Source: GCA-2731375 sp002731375
GTDB taxonomy: Bacteria; Pseudomonadota; Alphaproteobacteria; GCA-2731375
Reading direction: 5' to 3'
Assembly: GCA_030752605.1 (NCBI GenBank)
Contig: JASMDX010000074.1
Coordinates: 1-64,000 of the forward strand
Length of the DNA stretch: 64,000 bases
The notes under the pieces are model-generated. The model searched no databases. It was not told the origin of the DNA and saw only the letters and a list, made by a program, of their open reading frames with translations. A program made the translations under genes and the position numbers. The stretch's first letter is position 1; the number at the start of each line of letters is the position of its first letter. This document shows, one piece after another, positions 35,846-44,912 of this stretch.

Positions 35846-36688
35846 TCATGGCGGATGCATCACCGATGAGCCCTTGTGCAACGATATCAATGGGTTGTTG
35901 CCGATGGCGCTGTGGGGCGGACTTCGTTATAGTCCTTACTCCAATCCTCCATTTTTGTAAGCGCGTCGTCAAGGCTCATGAACCAATGGACGTTCAGGCG
36001 CTCGGCCCGGAGCTTACCGTTGAACGACCCGATGAAGGCATTGTCCGTCGGCTTGCCTGGCCGTGAGAAGTCCAGGGTGACACCCTTCTGATAGGCCTAG
36101 AAATCCGGGTCGCGGGAGATAAACTCCGGGTCCTGATCGACGCGGATCGCCTTCGGATAGCCCGCCTTCCCGCAGACCTCTTCGAGGGTGCGAACCACGT
36201 CCCGACCACGATAACTGAAGTGTGGATCAAGCACCGGCGAGAACCGCGAGAAGGTATCAACCACCGTCAAGACGCGCAGCCTGCGCCCAGTCGCCAATTG
36301 GTCATGTGCAAAGTCCATGGCCCAGGTTTCATTTGGTCGTATTGCATCCGAGCTACCCTCACGCAGCTTCGCCTTGACCCGGCGTTTCGACGTCTTATTG
36401 CGCAGTTGCAGTCCCATTTCCGTGTAAAGACGATGAATACGTTTGGCGTTTACCAACCAGCCCTCCCGGCGCAGAAGCACATGAATACGGCGGTAGCCGC
36501 AGCGGGCGTGGGTCTCGGCGATCTCCCGAATACGTTTCTTCAGTTCGGCCTGATCGTCGCGCAGAGGCTTGTAACGATAGCTCGACCGGCTGGCGATCAA
36601 AACAGCGCAGGCACGGCGGATGCTGGCATCCGAAACAATCCGCAGATCATCGACAAGTTCACGGCGACGATCAGACTTCAGAGCTTTC
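35846..36688 (-). pseudogene. IS3-family transposase orfB, broken
   Basis: The reading frame covers RCGYRRIHVLLRREGWLVN, AMDFAHDQLATGRRLRVLT and VVDTFSRFSPVLDPHF, with DDE-type residues in the DFAHD/VDTFSRF and later FIGSFNGKLRAE segments. A TAG (36099-36097) interrupts where tryptophan is expected (the family has DLWAYQKG), and a single-base deletion in a C run near 35914-35917 breaks the end (VRPHSAIGNNPL). The start is by -1 frameshifting from orfA near 36688. Two lesions make a null allele. Confidence 0.85.
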
Positions 36689-36944
36689 GTTTGATAACAT
36701 CCTGCAGCATTGCCTTGTCCAAAGACAGATTCGCCACGATCCGTTTCAGGTTATTGTTCGTTTCTTCAAGCTGCTTCAAACGACGCACTTCCGAAGGCAG
36801 CAAGCCGCCATACTTCTTCCGCCAGTTATAAAACGTGGCATCAGAAATTCCCACCTTGCGGCAGACCTCGGCAATTGGAACGCCAGCCTCGGCTTGTTGC
36901 AAAACAAACGCTATCTGCGACTCCGTTAACTTCGATTTCTTCAC
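36678..36944 (-). CDS. IS3-family transposase orfA
   Basis: 88 residues. SQIAFVLQQAEAGVPIAEV and CRKVGISDATFYNWRKKYGG form the transposase helix-turn-helix that binds the terminal repeats, and LKQLEETNNNLKRIVANL is the leucine-zipper-like coiled coil. The frame is intact, but without an intact orfB the element is not expected to move on its own. It may still bind ends of related copies. Confidence 0.85.
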   Translation of the reverse strand: MKKSKLTESQIAFVLQQAEAGVPIAEVCRKVGISDATFYNWRKKYGGLLPSEVRRLKQLEETNNNLKRIVANLSLDKAMLQDVIKRKL

Positions 36945-37147
36945 GGAATTCTCCTTCTCCCGATACTGGGATCATTATTGGAAAATTCCAGCTCTAAATG
37001 GTCCAGAATCTTCGAAGCAGGTCAATAATCAAAATTTCTTTACCCCCCGACCGAGTTTGAGCTAACCTATTGGGCACCCACGGCGTGGGCCATGGGTGCC
37101 GTTTGAAAGGAAACAGTCACCGGAGATATTTGCGTGCGGGGTTGATC

Positions 37148-38395
37148 ATGCTTTTGGCGAGTTTCTTGCGTAGTTTGATCCATACAGGCTGTCTGACGGT
37201 CGTCGACGCCACGGGCCGCTGGCACATTTTTAAAGGTGCGTTGGATGGTCCGGAAGTCAAAATTCGTCTGCATACCCGCGATTTGCATTGGAAATTGTAT
37301 ATCAACCCCATGCTTTACACCGGCGAGGCCTATATGGACGGCAGGCTTACCGTGGAAAATGCGGGTCTCTATGACTTCCTGGAATTGACCTCCAAAAATA
37401 TTGGTTGGCGGCAGCCGAACTATTGGCTGCAGAAACAGTTCATCACACCCCTGCGGGAGGCTGTCCGCCGTTTGCGGCAACATAATCCCTCCCACCGGGC
37501 CCGCGCCAATGTGGCCCATCATTATGATTTGACGGGCGCGTTGTATGATTTGTTCCTGGACGCGGACCGGCAATATTCCTGCGCCTATTTCCAATCTCCC
37601 GAAGATGATCTGGAAATGGCGCAATTGCGGAAAAAGCGTCACATAGCGGCCAAGCTGGCATTGCAGCCGGGCCAAAGTGTTCTCGACATAGGTTCGGGGT
37701 GGGGCGGCATGGGGCTTTTTCTGGCTAGAAACGAGCAAGTGCTGGTTCATGGCGTCACATTATCGCAAGAACAGCATAAGCTCTCCAACCAGCGCGCCGC
37801 CGAGGCTGGGTTGGCCCGTTTCGTCTCGTTTGCGTTGGAGGACTACCGGGCCGTTCAGGGACCGTTTGATCGCATAGTCTCGGTCGGTATGTTCGAGCAT
37901 GTGGGACTGAACCATTACCGCGAATTTTTTGACAAGGTCTGCAGCCTGCTGACGGATGATGGCGTCGCCGTGTTGCATACAATTGGCCGGGCCGATGGTC
38001 CCGGTGCGACCAATCCCTGGCTTAATAAATATATCTTTCCGGGCGGTTATAGCCCGTCACTTTCGGAAATTTCCGCTGCTGTCGAAAAAGCCGATCTGTA
38101 CATCACGGATGTGGAGATTTTCCGCCTGCAATACGCCGAGACCCTGCGTCACTGGCGGCAGCGCTTTTATGCCAATAGAGACCATATCATCGACCTCTTC
38201 GACGAGCGATTCGCCCGCATGTGGGATTTCTACTTGTGCGGTGCCGAAGTTGCCTTCCGTCATGGCGGCCATGTGGTCTTCCAGGTGCAGCTGGCCAAGA
38301 ATCCCGACGCGGTGCCCGAGACCCGGGATTACATATTCGACAGCGAAAGACGGCGGTCGGGACATGCGGAAAAATCTGATTCGCGCGCAGCCTAA
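37148..38395 (+). CDS. cfa: cyclopropane-fatty-acyl-phospholipid synthase
   Basis: About 415 residues. VAHHYDLTGALYDLFLDAD, YSCAYFQSPEDDLEMAQ, VLDIGSGWGGMGLFLAR (SAM-binding) and VSVGMFEHVGLNHYREFF are the CFA/mycolic-acid cyclopropane synthase motifs. It transfers a methylene group from SAM to unsaturated acyl chains in the membrane, a stationary-phase adaptation. The start is the ATG at 37148; the frame extends to 37070 close to the IS end. It sits between the IS element and dnaB, an unusual place for cfa. Confidence 0.92.
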   Translation: MLLASFLRSLIHTGCLTVVDATGRWHIFKGALDGPEVKIRLHTRDLHWKLYINPMLYTGEAYMDGRLTVENAGLYDFLELTSKNIGWRQPNYWLQKQFITPLREAVRRLRQHNPSHRARANVAHHYDLTGALYDLFLDADRQYSCAYFQSPEDDLEMAQLRKKRHIAAKLALQPGQSVLDIGSGWGGMGLFLARNEQVLVHGVTLSQEQHKLSNQRAAEAGLARFVSFALEDYRAVQGPFDRIVSVGMFEHVGLNHYREFFDKVCSLLTDDGVAVLHTIGRADGPGATNPWLNKYIFPGGYSPSLSEISAAVEKADLYITDVEIFRLQYAETLRHWRQRFYANRDHIIDLFDERFARMWDFYLCGAEVAFRHGGHVVFQVQLAKNPDAVPETRDYIFDSERRRSGHAEKSDSRAA

Positions 38396-38562
38396 GTTAC
38401 CGGTCGGTTTTTTTGCCTTCGACAAGATATTTTTACCAGCTAGTTATCCGCAGCGCCGGTTCTAAAACGGCCCATGAATTCAGGGTCTGGTGGCAGTTAT
38501 CCCCGACATTCCAGGGATAAGTTTTAAATTGCTAACAGCACCTGAAAAATTCACCAGGAGGA

Positions 38563-40113
38563 ATGCCGCCGTCCGACGTGATAGGTTGCCCGCAGATGAA
38601 CGCAGACAGCACAAATAATCCGGTCGTGGCCACCATTGGCGATCCGTCTCTTGAAGAGCAGGAGATCGCCGGCGCCGAATACCGCACCTCGCCCGCCAAT
38701 CTGGAAGCCGAACAGGCCTTGTTAGGCGCAATCCTGGTCAACAATGAAGCCGCCAGCCGGGTCATGGATTTCCTTCGCCCGGAGCATTTTTTCGAGCCTG
38801 GGCATCAGCGCATTTTCGCCGCCGCCGTAAAATTGATTGAGCGCGGACAGATCGCCAATCCGGTAACGTTGAAATATTTCTTTGACCAGGACGAGGCGCT
38901 GGAAGAAGTCGGCGGGGCGCAATACCTGGCCCGTCTGGCCGGTGCCGCCGTAACCGTGATTAACGCCCAGTATTATGGCCGCGCCATATTCGATTTGGCT
39001 CTGCGCCGGGGTCTGATCGAGATTGGCGAGGCAATGGTCAATGACGCCTACGAGGCGGATATTGATGTCGAGGCCAGCGACCAGATCGAGACGGCGGAGC
39101 AGGATCTGTTCCAATTGGCCGAACACGGTCAGGCGGACCGTGGCCTGATGTCGTTCGACAGCGTTCTGGCATTGTCAGTGGAGATGGCGGCGGCGGCTTT
39201 CCAGCGGGACGGCCAGATGATGGGGGTTTCCTCGGGCCTGACGGACCTAGATCAGAAACTGGGCGGCCTGCATTCCTCGGATCTGATCATTTTGGCTGGC
39301 CGACCGGCCATGGGTAAATCCGCCCTGGCTGCCAATATCGCCTTTCACGCGGCTCATCACATCAAACGGAAACGCCTCGAAGACGGCCAGGACGTGGTCG
39401 TCGACGGCGCGGTGGCGGCATTTTTCAGCCTGGAAATGTCAGCCGAACAATTGGCTACCCGTCTGTTGGCGGAGCAGGCCCGCATCAGTTCGGAAAAGAT
39501 TCGCCGCGGCGAAATAACCTCAGACGATTTTTCCCGGCTGGTTACCGCATCGCAGGCCATTGAACAGGCGCCGCTGTATATCGATGATACGCCGGCCCTG
39601 ACCGTCTCGGCCCTGCGCACGCGGGCCCGGCGCCTGAAGCGGCAGCATGATCTGGGCCTGGTGGTGGTCGATTACCTGCAATTGCTGCGAGGCACTGGGC
39701 GAGGGGAAAACCGGGTGCAGGAAATCTCCGAAATTACCCAGGGACTGAAAGCGCTGGCCAAGGAATTGGATATTCCCGTACTGGCGCTGTCACAGCTGTC
39801 CAGGCAGGTCGAGGCGCGGGAGGATAAGCGGCCTCTGCTGTCGGATCTGCGTGAATCGGGCTCCATCGAGCAGGACGCGGATGTGGTGATGTTCGTCTAC
39901 CGGGAAGAATATTATCACGAACGCAAACAGCCCGAACCCGATACCCCCGATCATGCCAAATGGCTGGAAAAAGCGGATCAGATCCATGGCATCGCCGAGG
40001 TTATTATAGGTAAACAGCGCCATGGTCCCACCGGCACCGTGCGCTTGCAGTTCGAACGGGAGTTCACCAAATTCTCCAACCTCGAGGTGGGCCACTATCC
40101 CGATGGCCATTAG
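38563..40113 (+). CDS. dnaB: replicative DNA helicase
   Basis: 516 residues. The N-terminal domain (NLEAEQALLGAILVNNEAA) and the RecA-like domain with Walker A at about 246-253 (AGRPAMGKSALAANIA) and AFFSLEMSAEQLATRLL are DnaB features. It unwinds DNA at the fork as a hexamer. The ATG at 38563 has AGGAGGA directly upstream with almost no spacer, and the second ATG (38596) or the GTG at 38578 may be the true start. An inverted repeat TTATCCC/GGGATAA (38497-38520) lies in the gap before it. The next gene, alr, overlaps its end by 11 bases. Confidence 0.93.
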   Translation: MPPSDVIGCPQMNADSTNNPVVATIGDPSLEEQEIAGAEYRTSPANLEAEQALLGAILVNNEAASRVMDFLRPEHFFEPGHQRIFAAAVKLIERGQIANPVTLKYFFDQDEALEEVGGAQYLARLAGAAVTVINAQYYGRAIFDLALRRGLIEIGEAMVNDAYEADIDVEASDQIETAEQDLFQLAEHGQADRGLMSFDSVLALSVEMAAAAFQRDGQMMGVSSGLTDLDQKLGGLHSSDLIILAGRPAMGKSALAANIAFHAAHHIKRKRLEDGQDVVVDGAVAAFFSLEMSAEQLATRLLAEQARISSEKIRRGEITSDDFSRLVTASQAIEQAPLYIDDTPALTVSALRTRARRLKRQHDLGLVVVDYLQLLRGTGRGENRVQEISEITQGLKALAKELDIPVLALSQLSRQVEAREDKRPLLSDLRESGSIEQDADVVMFVYREEYYHERKQPEPDTPDHAKWLEKADQIHGIAEVIIGKQRHGPTGTVRLQFEREFTKFSNLEVGHYPDGH

Positions 40114-41209
40114 CCCCAGCACCGAAAAAGCTGGCGCGATCCTCGAGGTCGATCTGGCCGCCCTGGCGGCAAATTATGAAATTCTGAAACAGCGTGCGGC
40201 AGGGGCCGAATGCGCCGCCGTGGTGAAGGCCGATGCCTATGGTCTGGGTGCGGACCGCGTTGGCCCGGTGTTGGCGGCGGCGGGCTGCAGGACCTTCTTT
40301 GCCGCCCATCTGTCTGAGGGCATCGCCTTGCGCCAGGCCCTTGGTGGCCAAGCATCGATCTACATTCTGAATGGCATTCTGCCGGGTACGGAAGGCGATT
40401 TCAGGGCCCATGATTTGCGGCCGGTTTTGAATAGCTTGGCGCAGTTAGACCTTTGGCAAGGTGCGGCCGCCCTGCATCTTGATACGGGGATGAATCGCCT
40501 TGGATTGAGCCCGGATGACGCCGCCGCCCTGGCCGCCGCGCCGGAACGGTTGGGAAACATTGATCTGCGTTTCGTCGTCAGCCATCTCGCGTGCGCCGAT
40601 GAAGCGGGCCATAAAATGAACGAACTACAGCGGCGATTATTTGACCGCCTGCGCGCCGCCCTGCCTGCAAAACCGGCCTCTTTGGGCAATTCCTCGGGAA
40701 TTTTCCTGGGCTCCGACTATCACTATGACCTGGTTCGGCCCGGCGTCGCCCTGTACGGCGGCAACCCGATGCCTGGTGCCGCGAACCCCATGCGCGAGGT
40801 GGTCCGCCTAAGGGGCAGGATCATTCAGCTGCGGGAAATTGACACCCCTCAGAGCGTTGGCTACGGTGCCACCCATCGGGCCACGGGGCCTAGGCGCATC
40901 GCCACGGTTCCGGTGGGGTATGCTGATGGTTATTTGCGCTCATTGTCTGGACAGGGGATGGGCCGTCTTGCCGGAGTTTCGGTACCAATCGTGGGGCGCG
41001 TTTCCATGGACCTAATCACACTAGATGTCACCGAGGCGCCAATCGAGGCGGCGCAAGCGGGGGCGTTGGTCGACCTGATCGGCGGCGGTGGCGAAGGGGT
41101 GGACGACGTGGCCGCCCGCGCTGGCACTATTGGTTATGAAATTCTGACCTCTCTTGGCCGGCGCTATCATCGCCGATACCTTGGTGCGGAGACGACCCAG
41201 GATGAGTAA
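40103..41209 (+). CDS. alr: alanine racemase
   Basis: 368 residues. AVVKADAYGLGADRV contains the PLP lysine, LDTGMNRLGLSPDD and VGYGATHRATGPRRIATVP lie in the barrel and C-terminal domain. It makes D-alanine for peptidoglycan. The ATG at 40103 overlaps dnaB by 11 bases; the ORF extends upstream to 40022 only as a shadow of dnaB. The mlaE start overlaps its stop. Confidence 0.93.
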   Translation: MAISPSTEKAGAILEVDLAALAANYEILKQRAAGAECAAVVKADAYGLGADRVGPVLAAAGCRTFFAAHLSEGIALRQALGGQASIYILNGILPGTEGDFRAHDLRPVLNSLAQLDLWQGAAALHLDTGMNRLGLSPDDAAALAAAPERLGNIDLRFVVSHLACADEAGHKMNELQRRLFDRLRAALPAKPASLGNSSGIFLGSDYHYDLVRPGVALYGGNPMPGAANPMREVVRLRGRIIQLREIDTPQSVGYGATHRATGPRRIATVPVGYADGYLRSLSGQGMGRLAGVSVPIVGRVSMDLITLDVTEAPIEAAQAGALVDLIGGGGEGVDDVAARAGTIGYEILTSLGRRYHRRYLGAETTQDE

Positions 41210-41978
41210 CCCCTCGGCGGCGGTGGGCGGCATTTTCTTGAGTTTCCTGGCTACGGTTGGGCGGCTTTCCACGTTCACGGGCCGCTCGCTGTATACCGTT
41301 GTCTCACCGCCATTCTATTGGCGCCTGTGCCTGCAGCAGATGATCACCATCGGCTATTATTCCCTGCCCGTGGTGGGCATGACGGCATTGTTCACGGGCG
41401 CGGTACTGGCCTTGCAAATCTATCTCGGCTCTGCCCGGTTTGGTGCCGAAAGCGCCGTGCCAAATATCGTGGTCGTGGGCCTAACCCGCGAACTGGGCCC
41501 GGTTCTGGCGGGTTTGATGCTGGGTGGACGGGTCGGCGCGGCGATCGCGGCGGAACTGGGCACCATGAAGGTGACCGAGCAGCTGGATGCCCTGATTACT
41601 CTGCAGACTAATCCATTCCGTTATCTGGTGGTGCCGCGCGTGCTCGCCGCCACCATCACCGCGCCGATTCTGGTATTGATCGCCGATATTATTGGCGTTA
41701 TGGGCGGCTATTTGGTGGGTATCCACCAACTCGGCTTCAACTCTGCGGTCTATTTGAAGAACACCTTCGATTTTCTCGAAACCATGGATGTTATCTCCGG
41801 CCTAGTGAAGGCGGCGGTGTTCGGCTTTTTGATCGCCCTGATGGGTTGCTATCACGGCTTCAACTCCAAGGGCGGGGCCCAGGGCGTGGGCAAGGCGACG
41901 ACGGACGCGGTGGTCTCGTCGCTGATCCTGATCTTGATCTCGAACTATTTCGTCACCGAAGCTTTCTTCTCGCAATGA
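41202..41978 (+). CDS. mlaE: MlaE-like ABC transporter permease
   Basis: 258 residues with about five to six membrane helices. GRSLYTVVSPPFYWRLCLQQ, LTRELGPVLAGLMLGGRVGA and GTMKVTEQLDALITLQTNPF match the MlaE permease family of the lipid-trafficking Mla/Mce systems in the inner membrane. The ATG at 41202 overlaps the alr stop. It is followed seven bases later by the ATPase gene. No MlaD-type MCE-domain gene is next to it here. Confidence 0.9.
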   Translation: MSNPSAAVGGIFLSFLATVGRLSTFTGRSLYTVVSPPFYWRLCLQQMITIGYYSLPVVGMTALFTGAVLALQIYLGSARFGAESAVPNIVVVGLTRELGPVLAGLMLGGRVGAAIAAELGTMKVTEQLDALITLQTNPFRYLVVPRVLAATITAPILVLIADIIGVMGGYLVGIHQLGFNSAVYLKNTFDFLETMDVISGLVKAAVFGFLIALMGCYHGFNSKGGAQGVGKATTDAVVSSLILILISNYFVTEAFFSQ

Positions 41979-41985
41979 CGGGTAG

Positions 41986-42759
41986 ATGATGACCGACACA
42001 CCGCGCCTTGAACTGATCGATGTGCACAAATCGTTTGGCCCGAAAGTGGTACTGAATGGGCTGAATCTGTCGCTGGCCAAGGGCGAATCGATGGTGGTGA
42101 TCGGTGGCTCGGGCACCGGCAAATCGGTGATGTTGAAATGTATTCTAGGCCTGTTGCATCCCGATCAGGGCCGCATCCGCATTGATGGTGAGGATACGGT
42201 CGATCTGCGCGGTGCGGAGCGGGAACGGATTTTGACCAAATTCGGCATGCTGTTCCAATCCGCCGCTCTGTTCGATTCCCTGACGGTATGGGAAAACGTT
42301 GCCTTTGGCCTGATCGAAGGTGCCGGCATGGAGCGCGAAGCGGCCCGCATTATCGCGATAGACAAACTCGCCAAGGTTGGCATGGGCGAAAATATGGCCA
42401 TGGCTGATCCCGCCGGATTGTCGGGCGGCATGCGCAAGCGGGTTGGCCTGGCCCGTGCCATCGCCACGGAGCCGGATATTATCTTCTTTGACGAGCCAAC
42501 GACCGGGCTGGACCTGATCATGGGCGATATCATTAATAATCTGATTACCGAATGTGTCCAGGACCTGGGCGCGACGACCTTGACCATCAGCCATGATATG
42601 TCGTCCGCCCGCACCATCGCCGACCGGGTCGCCATGCTATATGGCGGCCAGATCATCTGGGCTGGTGGCGTCGATCAGATCGATCATTGCGACAACGAAT
42701 TCGTTGATCAATTCATCCATGGGCGCGAGGAAGGTCCCTTCGCCCTGGAAGTGACATAA
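41986..42759 (+). CDS. mlaF: MlaF-like ABC transporter ATP-binding protein
   Basis: 257 residues. Walker A VIGGSGTGKSVMLKC, signature LSGGMRKRVGLARAI and Walker B DIIFFDEPTTGLDLI are all present. It energises the MlaE permease in moving phospholipids between membranes. The pair lacks its MCE-domain partner in the window, so one elsewhere in the genome is probable. It ends 13 bases before radA. Confidence 0.92.
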   Translation: MMTDTPRLELIDVHKSFGPKVVLNGLNLSLAKGESMVVIGGSGTGKSVMLKCILGLLHPDQGRIRIDGEDTVDLRGAERERILTKFGMLFQSAALFDSLTVWENVAFGLIEGAGMEREAARIIAIDKLAKVGMGENMAMADPAGLSGGMRKRVGLARAIATEPDIIFFDEPTTGLDLIMGDIINNLITECVQDLGATTLTISHDMSSARTIADRVAMLYGGQIIWAGGVDQIDHCDNEFVDQFIHGREEGPFALEVT

Positions 42760-42772
42760 GAGTAGGCATTAG

Positions 42773-44170
42773 GTGGCCAAGGCAGCTGAAATTTTTGTCT
42801 GTCAAAGCTGTGGCGCAGTGCATGGCAAATGGTCCGGGCGCTGTTCGGGCTGTGGCGAATGGAACTCTATAGCGGAGGAAGCCGCGCGGGAAGCGCCGCC
42901 GAAGGGTCTGGAAAGCGCAGGCAAGGGCCGCGATCGGGGCCGGGTGCTGGACTTTCACAAACTGAACAAGCATGGCGATATGGAAGGCCCGCGCACGGTT
43001 TCGGGCCTAGGCGAGTTTGACCGGGTTTGCGGCGGCGGTTTGGTGCCGGGTTCGGCCATCCTGATTGGCGGTGATCCGGGCATTGGCAAATCAACCATAT
43101 TGTTGCAAGTCGTGGCACGTCTGGCCCAACAAGGCGTCACCTGTGCTTATATCTCCGGCGAGGAGGCGCCGGCCCAGGTCCGTATGCGGGCCAGGCGTCT
43201 GGGCCTGGAAGGTGCGCCGCTGGATTTGGCGGCGGCGACCTCCGTGCGCGATATCGTTGCCACCATGGATGGGCCGGATAGCCCCAGGGTGGTTGTTATA
43301 GATTCGATCCAGACCATGTACGTGGATAGCATTGAATCGGCGCCCGGCACGGTCAGTCAGGTCCGTACCTCCGCTCAGGAATTGATCCGCGCCGCCAAGC
43401 GCACGGATATTTGCCTGCTGCTGGTGGGCCATGTGACTAAGGATGGCCAGATCGCCGGGCCGCGGGTGTTGGAACACATGGTCGACAGCGTGCTGTATTT
43501 CGAGGGTGAGCGCGGCCATCAATTCCGCATCCTGCGCGCTGTCAAGAACCGTTACGGCCCGACGGACGAAATTGGCGTGTTCGAAATGAGCGATGCCGGC
43601 CTGATGGAAGTGAGTAATCCCTCCGCCTTGTTTTTGGCCAATCGTGGCGAGGCGGGCGATATTTCGGGCAGCGCTGTCTTCGCCGGCCTGGAAGGCAGCC
43701 GCCCGGTGCTGGTGGAAATCCAGGCCCTGGTCGCGCCCTCGCCCCCCGGTAATCCGCGGCGCACGGTTGTGGGTTGGGACGGTAACCGTTTGGCCATGGT
43801 CTTGGCGGTGCTCGATGCCCGCTGCGGCCTGGGCATGGCAGGCCATGACGTCTATTTGAACGTGGCCGGCGGTTTGCGCATCAATGAACCAGCGGCCGAT
43901 CTTGCGGTAGCCGCCGCATTGGTGTCATCGTTGATGGAAGTACCGGTGCCGCAAGAAGCGGTATTGTTTGGCGAAATCAGCCTCTCGGGCGAGGTTCGCC
44001 CCGTTGCGCAGGCGGAACTACGCATGAAGGAAGCGGCGAAATTGGGCTTCGCGTGCGCCCTGGCGCCGCCTGCCCGCAAACAGCGCAAAAGCCCCCTGGC
44101 GGTCAGCAAAATCAGCCGTCTGCCGGAATTGGTGGAACTGTTCGCGTCCCATGGGGTGAAGGCCGTATAG
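42773..44170 (+). CDS. radA: DNA repair protein RadA
   Basis: 465 residues. The N-terminal zinc finger has C10, C13, C24 and C27 (CQSCGAVHGKWSGRCSGC). Walker A is GGDPGIGKSTILL at about 101-108, KNRYGPTDEIGVFEM is the RadA-specific motif, and the C-terminal half is Lon-protease-like (PRRTVVGWDGNRLAMV). It helps branch migration during recombination. A GTG start is used. Sequence position between mlaF and cvpA follows the usual alphaproteobacterial order. Confidence 0.94.
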   Translation: MAKAAEIFVCQSCGAVHGKWSGRCSGCGEWNSIAEEAAREAPPKGLESAGKGRDRGRVLDFHKLNKHGDMEGPRTVSGLGEFDRVCGGGLVPGSAILIGGDPGIGKSTILLQVVARLAQQGVTCAYISGEEAPAQVRMRARRLGLEGAPLDLAAATSVRDIVATMDGPDSPRVVVIDSIQTMYVDSIESAPGTVSQVRTSAQELIRAAKRTDICLLLVGHVTKDGQIAGPRVLEHMVDSVLYFEGERGHQFRILRAVKNRYGPTDEIGVFEMSDAGLMEVSNPSALFLANRGEAGDISGSAVFAGLEGSRPVLVEIQALVAPSPPGNPRRTVVGWDGNRLAMVLAVLDARCGLGMAGHDVYLNVAGGLRINEPAADLAVAAALVSSLMEVPVPQEAVLFGEISLSGEVRPVAQAELRMKEAAKLGFACALAPPARKQRKSPLAVSKISRLPELVELFASHGVKAV

Positions 44171-44177
44171 AACCGCC

Positions 44178-44912
44178 ATGTTAAGCGATTTACCCATAAA
44201 TGTGACCGATCTGGTGGTGCTGATTATCCTGCTGATTTCGGGCCTGTTGGCGCTGAGCCGTGGTTTCGTCAAGGAGGTGCTGTCCATCGGCGGCTGGATC
44301 ATTGCGACCGTTGCGACGATCGGACTGTTCTCCCATGTGCAACCCATGGTGCAAAAATATATTGATCAGCCCTTGATCGCTGGCAGCATCACGACCGTCG
44401 TGATTTTTGTCGCCGTGCTGACGGCGGCTTCGTTCCTGTCATCGTTCATATCGCGGCGGGTACAACGCAGTGAAATTGGCATTCTGGACCGCTCTCTTGG
44501 TTTCTTGTTTGGTTTATTGCGTGGCGTCGCGGTGATTGCCCTGGCTTACATAGTTCTGTTGCAGTTCCTGCCAGCTAAGGACCAGCCCGATTGGCTGCGC
44601 CAGGCACGGGCCATGCCGGCTATTGAATACAGCGCCCAAATGCTGGCGGGCCTGGCGCCTGAAAATGTCCGCGAGGGGCTTGCCGGGATCGGTGAACTGG
44701 GCAGGGAAGGCGGTCAGAACCTTGATTCCATTCTTGACAATGCCATCAACGCGGGCCATTTGGCGGAACAGCTGAAAGGCGCCATCGGCGGCGCGGATAG
44801 TAGCCCGAATAGCGGCCCAAATAGCGGCGCTGACAAACAGCGCGAAAGCGGCTATACATCGGGCTCGCGCGACGATATGAACCGCCTCATCCAGAACCGG
44901 ACGGACAATTGA
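44178..44912 (+). CDS. cvpA: CvpA family membrane protein
   Basis: 244 residues. Four hydrophobic helices lie in the first half (LVVLIILLISGLLALSRGF and GSITTVVIFVAVLTAASFL among them) and FGLLRGVAVIALAYIVLLQF is the CvpA motif. The tail is polar. The family is named for colicin V production and has an unsettled role at the membrane; it regularly precedes purF. The stop codon overlaps the purF start. Confidence 0.88.
   Translation: MLSDLPINVTDLVVLIILLISGLLALSRGFVKEVLSIGGWIIATVATIGLFSHVQPMVQKYIDQPLIAGSITTVVIFVAVLTAASFLSSFISRRVQRSEIGILDRSLGFLFGLLRGVAVIALAYIVLLQFLPAKDQPDWLRQARAMPAIEYSAQMLAGLAPENVREGLAGIGELGREGGQNLDSILDNAINAGHLAEQLKGAIGGADSSPNSGPNSGADKQRESGYTSGSRDDMNRLIQNRTDN

Larger units (their letters stand above)
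35809..37005 (-). mobile_element. IS3-family insertion sequence, decayed
   Basis: About 1197 bp. The outer ends are imperfect inverted repeats: TGGACCA at 35809 and its complement TGGTCCA at 36999-37005, followed inwards by related CCGGA/GCTGGA and ATTTC/ATTTTC stretches. Inside are orfA (helix-turn-helix) and orfB (DDE integrase) in overlapping frames, as usual for IS3 elements. orfB has an internal TAG and a frameshift, so the copy cannot make full transposase. No target-site duplication is visible at the assumed ends. It separates rplI from cfa and dnaB, which are normally close to rplI in these bacteria. Confidence 0.85.

Noticed and set aside
36097..36099. TAG in IS orfB as a recoded codon
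   Set aside because: The family has tryptophan here, TAG recoding is not expected in this group, and the gene also has a frameshift, so it is a nonsense mutation.
35800..37010. Target-site duplication of the IS
   Set aside because: The bases beside the two TGGACCA ends differ (ggt and gaa), so no duplication can be claimed.
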